Shown here: piece after piece, positions 4,745 through 7,834 of the stretch
Layout: each line of letters starts with the position of its first letter
Numbering within the stretch: the first letter of the stretch is position 1
Assembly: GCA_031264885.1 (NCBI GenBank)
Contig: JAISDM010000274.1
Span: 1 to 7,834 of the forward strand
Source: Peptococcaceae bacterium
GTDB lineage: Bacteria; Bacillota; Peptococcia; DRI-13; UBA5745
Direction of reading: 5' to 3'
DNA length: 7,834 nucleotides
Notes under the pieces: model-generated
The model's database searches: none
What the model was told of the DNA's origin: nothing
The model's input: the letters and a program-made list of their open reading frames with translations, nothing else
Program-made: the position numbers and the translations under genes

Positions 4745-6058
4745 TTATCTCAGCCGGTCGGGCACCACATCGTTGCGGATGATATCCTCCGGCGTCTCCC
4801 GTTTCACAATAATATCCGCTTTCCCCCCGTTCACCAGAACCACAGCAGGCTTAGGCAAGCGGTTGTAATTGCTGGACATAGAATAATTATAAGCGCCGGT
4901 AGAGAACACCGTCAGCAGATCCCCGGGCGCCACGCCGGGCAGTTGGACGTCACGGGCGACCATGTCGCCGCTCTCACAGCATTTGCCCGCGATGGACGCG
5001 GTCACGGTCAGCGGATCATTCATCCGGTTGGCCAGCGCCGCCTCATACTTCGCCTGATACAAAGCGTACCGCGGATTATCCGTCATACCGCCGTCCACCG
5101 CCACATACACGCGCACATCCGGAATCACCTTGACGTCGCCCACTCTGTACAAAGTGATCCCCGCCGCCCCCACAATGGAACGCCCCGGCTCAATGACCAC
5201 CCTCGGCACCGGCAAGCCGTACTTGCCCGTCTCCTGACGGACAGCGTCCATGATGCTCCGGGCGAAACTCTGAATGGGCTGAGGATCGTCGCCCTCCGTA
5301 TAGTATATGCCAAAACCGCCGCCCAAGTTAAGCTCCTCCAGCGCGACCCCGGTTTTTTCCCTGACCTCGCTGACAAAAGCGACCATATTCTGAACAGCCA
5401 GCCGGAACGCCTCAATCTCAAAAATCTGGGACCCGATGTGGCAGTGAACGCCTTTCAAACGCACATGCTTGCTCTGTATTATTTTTTGAATCAAATCCAT
5501 AGCCTGGCCCGTGGCGATGGCCTGTCCGAACTTGGAGTCCAGCTGGCCGGTCTGCACATATTCATGGGTGTGGGCCGCCACATTCGGCGTGATCCGCGGA
5601 ACCGCCGAGACCGTTTGGCCCAATTCGGCGCAGACCGATTCCAGCGTATCCAATTCCGCCGGGTTGTCCACCATTATCCGTCCCACATTCGCCCGAACCC
5701 CGGCGTAAATCTCCTCCCGGCTCTTGTTATTGCCGTGGAAGCAAATACGCGCCGGGTCAAATCCCGCCTGAAGGGCAGTGTACAGCTCCCCTCCCGACAC
5801 CACATCCAGCCCCAGCCCCTCCTGAGCGACGACGCGAACCATCGCCATCGTCAAAAAAGCCTTCGCGGCGTACAAAACCTCATTCCCCGGATAAGGCTCG
5901 ATATAGGTCTCCCTGTATTGCCCGCAAACCTCACGGATATAAGCCTCATCCATAATATATAAAGGCGTCCCGAAGTTCTCGGCCAAATCCACCGTATCGC
6001 AGCCGCCGACGGTCAAATGCCCCTTCCCGTTGATTGCCATGGTTCCGTGCAGCCTCAT
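4745..6058 (-). CDS. lysA: Diaminopimelate decarboxylase
   Basis: This PLP enzyme decarboxylates meso-diaminopimelate to L-lysine, the last step of lysine synthesis. The protein is 437 aa from the ATG at 6058, a normal length. The PLP-binding lysine is K66 in YAAKAF (63-68). The barrel also shows HIGSQ (207-211), the phosphate-binding GGGFG (246-250) and EPGRS (290-294). The second-domain active-site motif CESGD is at 361-365, and GAYNYSMSSNYN (388-399) completes the site. I prefer 6058 to the ATG at 6088: GGTGGAG lies just upstream, family members usually begin close to GTM...HLTVGGCD, and the promoter would put the RNA start only about 10 nt before 6088. It is the first gene of the likely lysA-M50-trpS-scpA-scpB operon. 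No lysine riboswitch is visible: the leader is only about 40 nt. Confidence 0.97.
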   Translation of the reverse strand: MRLHGTMAINGKGHLTVGGCDTVDLAENFGTPLYIMDEAYIREVCGQYRETYIEPYPGNEVLYAAKAFLTMAMVRVVAQEGLGLDVVSGGELYTALQAGFDPARICFHGNNKSREEIYAGVRANVGRIMVDNPAELDTLESVCAELGQTVSAVPRITPNVAAHTHEYVQTGQLDSKFGQAIATGQAMDLIQKIIQSKHVRLKGVHCHIGSQIFEIEAFRLAVQNMVAFVSEVREKTGVALEELNLGGGFGIYYTEGDDPQPIQSFARSIMDAVRQETGKYGLPVPRVVIEPGRSIVGAAGITLYRVGDVKVIPDVRVYVAVDGGMTDNPRYALYQAKYEAALANRMNDPLTVTASIAGKCCESGDMVARDVQLPGVAPGDLLTVFSTGAYNYSMSSNYNRLPKPAVVLVNGGKADIIVKRETPEDIIRNDVVPDRLR

Positions 6059-6105
6059 TGTCTCCACCCCCGCTCTGATGTCGTCCATAATAGATCGTCT
6101 GTGTC

Positions 6106-6135
6106 ATTGTATCATTCCCACCGGGACAGGGTCAA
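6106..6135 (-). promoter_or_regulatory. Sigma-A-type promoter for the lysA operon
   Basis: On the minus strand TTGACC (6130-6135) and TACAAT (6106-6111) are 18 nt apart, each matching the consensus at 5 of 6 positions. Transcription would begin near 6099, giving a leader of about 40 nt before the lysA ATG at 6058. A second TTGACA at 6146-6151 has no well-spaced -10 box. Confidence 0.65.
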
Positions 6136-6154
6136 TCATATTTATTGTCAACTT

Positions 6155-6171
6155 CGATTCGCAGTTTGGCG
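6155..6171. repeat. 17-bp repeat upstream of the lysA promoter
   Basis: CGATTCGCAGTTTGGCG is the inverted match (16/17) of 4724-4740 just downstream of lysA. The two copies bracket lysA and its promoter in opposite orientation. This copy is adjacent to the second double palindrome. Confidence 0.55.
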
Positions 6172-6188
6172 TTCCAGCGCCTATCGAG

Positions 6189-6261
6189 GACGGGCGGCAG
6201 AATGCCGCCCCTACATATGCATCATTCACGGTACCGTAGGGGCGGCATTCTGCCGCCCGGG
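6189..6261. repeat. 73-nt double palindrome, copy 2
   Basis: The arms 6191-6214 and 6236-6259 are perfect 24-bp inverted repeats around a 21-nt loop (6215-6235). The unit is the same length as copy 1 (1034-1106) and lies in the opposite orientation: its loop matches the reverse complement of the copy 1 loop at 17 of 21 positions. Each arm again contains the GGGCGGCA/TGCCGCCC mini-hairpin with a 3-nt loop. It sits between the end of the QueG-like gene and the lysA promoter, in the 3' untranslated part of the former's transcript. Confidence 0.85.
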
Positions 6262-6303
6262 CCGTCCGAAAACGCAATATCTTTGCGCGAATCACAGCGC
6301 GGT

Positions 6304-7314
6304 TTAATGTATCCCGAGCTTCGCGCAGCCCCACCGGGCGACCCTGCGGACGCGCTCGTCCCCGTCGTCAAGGGAAGCCTTGATCAAGCCGCGGTATTGG
6401 GCGCCGCCCGAATTGACCATGGCGCGCAGGGCGTTGGCGCGCCATTTCCAGCGGCCGTTTTCCCCGGAATACCAGAATCTCGGCAATATGACGTTTTTAT
6501 AGGTCTCCTCATCCATCGCGAGCAGCCTCTCCGGACTGAGATATTCAACTGCCTCTTCCAAGCGCGGAAAAACCGCGTTCCCGCCGAGCTTGCCTTTATT
6601 CATAGGGCACACATCCTGACACACATCGCAGCCATACTGCCAGACGCCGAGTTTTTCCATCATTTCCTCCGGCGGCTCTTGCAGGAAGAATATCTGCGGA
6701 GCGGCGCACATGGGCCCGTTCATCGTAAACGGCGCGGAGAGCGCTCCCGTCGGACAGGCGTCGATGCACTTGCGGCAGCTTTCGCCGCAGGCGCGCTTAA
6801 TTTCGGCGGCGGTGAGCGCCTCGTCGTAATTCAGGACGGTATCGACAGGTATCGTCTCGATCCATAAATATGATCCCACATCGGAATAGATAAAGTTGTT
6901 CCAGCCGAAGAAGCCGACCCCGGCGGCATCCGCCGCCATCCGCGCCGGAACGTTTCCGCTTACGGTATGTACTCCCTTTTCCTCCAGGAAAGCGACCAGC
7001 GCCGCGCGGGCCTTCGCGCCGTCGGACCAGCCGGTTCGGGCGTCAAAGAGGAGCGATTTGCCGATCCTTCCGTCCATGCCCTCCGGAATCTCATAGTGGG
7101 CGTAGCCCTTGGCCGCGACGACAATGGACCGCGCCCCCTCCGGCGGCGCGGCCATCGGCATAAGGTTATTGTAGAATCCCTCCGAGGCCGGGAATTGCTC
7201 CATCCGTTTTTTCAGCCGCCGGACATATTCCGGGAACCCGGAGGCGGCAATGATCCCGCACTTAATGTAACCCAGCGCCAGCGCCTTTTCTTTTATTTCT
7301 TCAGATAACGGCAT
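6304..7314 (-). CDS. QueG-like double 4Fe-4S cluster protein
   Basis: A 336-residue cytosolic protein with the architecture of epoxyqueuosine reductase (QueG), a cobalamin-dependent enzyme of tRNA queuosine synthesis. After an N-terminal DUF1730-like part, ferredoxin-type cysteines appear as C176, C180, C183, C187 (CGESCRKCIDACP), then C203 and C229, C232, C236 (CDVCQDVCP), enough for two 4Fe-4S clusters. Residues about 285-335 look like a HEAT-type tail. In the region matching the QueG segment VDTGPVLER...GLGWIGKNT it reads VSGNVPARM...GVGFFGWNN (118-140), so the Asp I recall as the proton donor and the GKNT lysine are not conserved. It may therefore be a paralogue with another substrate rather than true QueG. 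The ATG at 7314 overlaps the TetR gene by 14 nt; AAGGAG lies about 10 nt upstream. Annotation as epoxyqueuosine reductase would be the default call. Confidence 0.8.
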   Translation of the reverse strand: MPLSEEIKEKALALGYIKCGIIAASGFPEYVRRLKKRMEQFPASEGFYNNLMPMAAPPEGARSIVVAAKGYAHYEIPEGMDGRIGKSLLFDARTGWSDGAKARAALVAFLEEKGVHTVSGNVPARMAADAAGVGFFGWNNFIYSDVGSYLWIETIPVDTVLNYDEALTAAEIKRACGESCRKCIDACPTGALSAPFTMNGPMCAAPQIFFLQEPPEEMMEKLGVWQYGCDVCQDVCPMNKGKLGGNAVFPRLEEAVEYLSPERLLAMDEETYKNVILPRFWYSGENGRWKWRANALRAMVNSGGAQYRGLIKASLDDGDERVRRVARWGCAKLGIH

Positions 7315-7834
7315 CGCTCTTCATCTCCTTTGAAGTCTGATACAGTTCCAGCATATTCTCACGCATACGTTCAATCTCTTTGGGGCCGCCGGCAATCCGA
7401 TACAGCAGCAGATGGCCTTCATAGATCGCGAAAAAACGCCGGGCGAGGGCATTGGCGGCGCTTGCTGAAATGCCGGAATACAGCAGCACAGCTTCAAATA
7501 CGTCTATGAATTTTTCCAGTGAAGCGGCAAATAATTCTGTGACATCCGGGTCGGCAAAGGCCATTTCAGAAGCGATGAAAACAAACGGACAGCCGTAAAT
7601 CCTGCCTTTTTTCGCGCTATCAAGCAATCCGTTCGTCATTTCAACGATGAACGCGTCCATCTCCGCATTCCTTGCCAGTTTTTTTATCCAGCTCAGAATT
7701 TTATCCTCATAGTACGCGGCGGTGGCCATTGCCAGTTCTTTCTTCCCGCTGAAATAAAAATAAAACGATCCCTTGGGCAGTCCCGCGCCGGTCAGTATAT
7801 CCATGACGCTTGTGCCATGATATCCGTTTGCCCA
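7301..7834 (-). CDS. TetR/AcrR-family transcriptional regulator, 5' end cut by window
   Basis: A DNA-binding repressor of the TetR family; 177 codons are visible and the frame runs off the right edge. The visible start, NGYHGTSVMDILTGAGLPKG followed by SFYFYFSGKKELA, is the second half of the TetR helix-turn-helix. The ATG at 7804 lies inside this domain and is not the true start; about 20 further residues should lie beyond the window. The ligand-binding half has YGCPFVFIASEMA around a single cysteine, like the NemR/YxaF-type C-terminal domain, where the equivalent GC motif is common. The gene ends inside the start of the QueG-like gene (14-nt overlap), so the two are almost certainly co-transcribed, and the regulator probably controls that operon. 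The ligand is unknown. Confidence 0.9.
   Translation of the reverse strand, partial: WANGYHGTSVMDILTGAGLPKGSFYFYFSGKKELAMATAAYYEDKILSWIKKLARNAEMDAFIVEMTNGLLDSAKKGRIYGCPFVFIASEMAFADPDVTELFAASLEKFIDVFEAVLLYSGISASAANALARRFFAIYEGHLLLYRIAGGPKEIERMRENMLELYQTSKEMKSDAVI

Noticed and set aside
4721..5962. 413-codon plus-strand open frame opposite lysA
   Set aside because: It lies entirely antisense to lysA, whose motifs are complete; the His/Arg-rich translation has no recognisable domain.
6059..6135. Lysine riboswitch upstream of lysA
   Set aside because: The predicted leader is about 40 nt, far too short for an L-box.
6104..6334. Short open frames in both directions across the lysA upstream gap
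   Set aside because: They mostly translate the 73-nt palindrome (AAECRPY-type peptides) and have no ribosome sites.

Overview
The window reads as a piece of a low-to-moderate GC Gram-positive (Firmicutes) chromosome, most likely a Clostridia member of the Oscillospirales type. That placement rests on the gene content (ScpA/ScpB condensin partners, a short bacterial TrpS, a M50 site-2 protease and LysA in one run), the strong AGGAGG-type ribosome sites and the style of the small Cys-rich protein. It is a judgement from memory, not a database match. Every convincing gene lies on the minus strand, so transcription runs from the right edge to the left edge.

Right end (6304-7834): a TetR-family regulator cut by the window edge overlaps by 14 nt a gene for a QueG-like double 4Fe-4S protein; this looks like a regulator-plus-oxidoreductase pair. 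A 215-nt gap follows. It holds a 73-nt double palindrome and a good sigma-A-type promoter for the next operon.

Centre (1145-6058): lysA (diaminopimelate decarboxylase), a M50 membrane protease, trpS, scpA and scpB follow one another and probably form one operon. trpS and scpA overlap by ATGA, and scpA and scpB are adjacent or overlapping. The lysA-M50 and M50-trpS gaps contain small inverted repeats, a two-codon ORF and a partial duplication of the M50 gene's 3' end. ScpB carries an unusual Ala/Gly/Glu/Asp-rich tail that is longer than its conserved core, and its start codon is uncertain.

Left end (1-1144): this part looks accessory and eroded. It has a second copy of the 73-nt palindrome in the opposite orientation, an AT-rich inverted repeat, a decayed 3' fragment of an AlbA/Schlafen-type ATPase regulator gene, a nine-cysteine small protein of unknown function with its own promoter, and a structured palindromic stretch at the edge.

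I do not see a clear new multi-gene system. The items most worth following are the repeated double palindrome, the ScpB tail and start, and the QueG-like protein that appears to lack residues typical of true epoxyqueuosine reductase.
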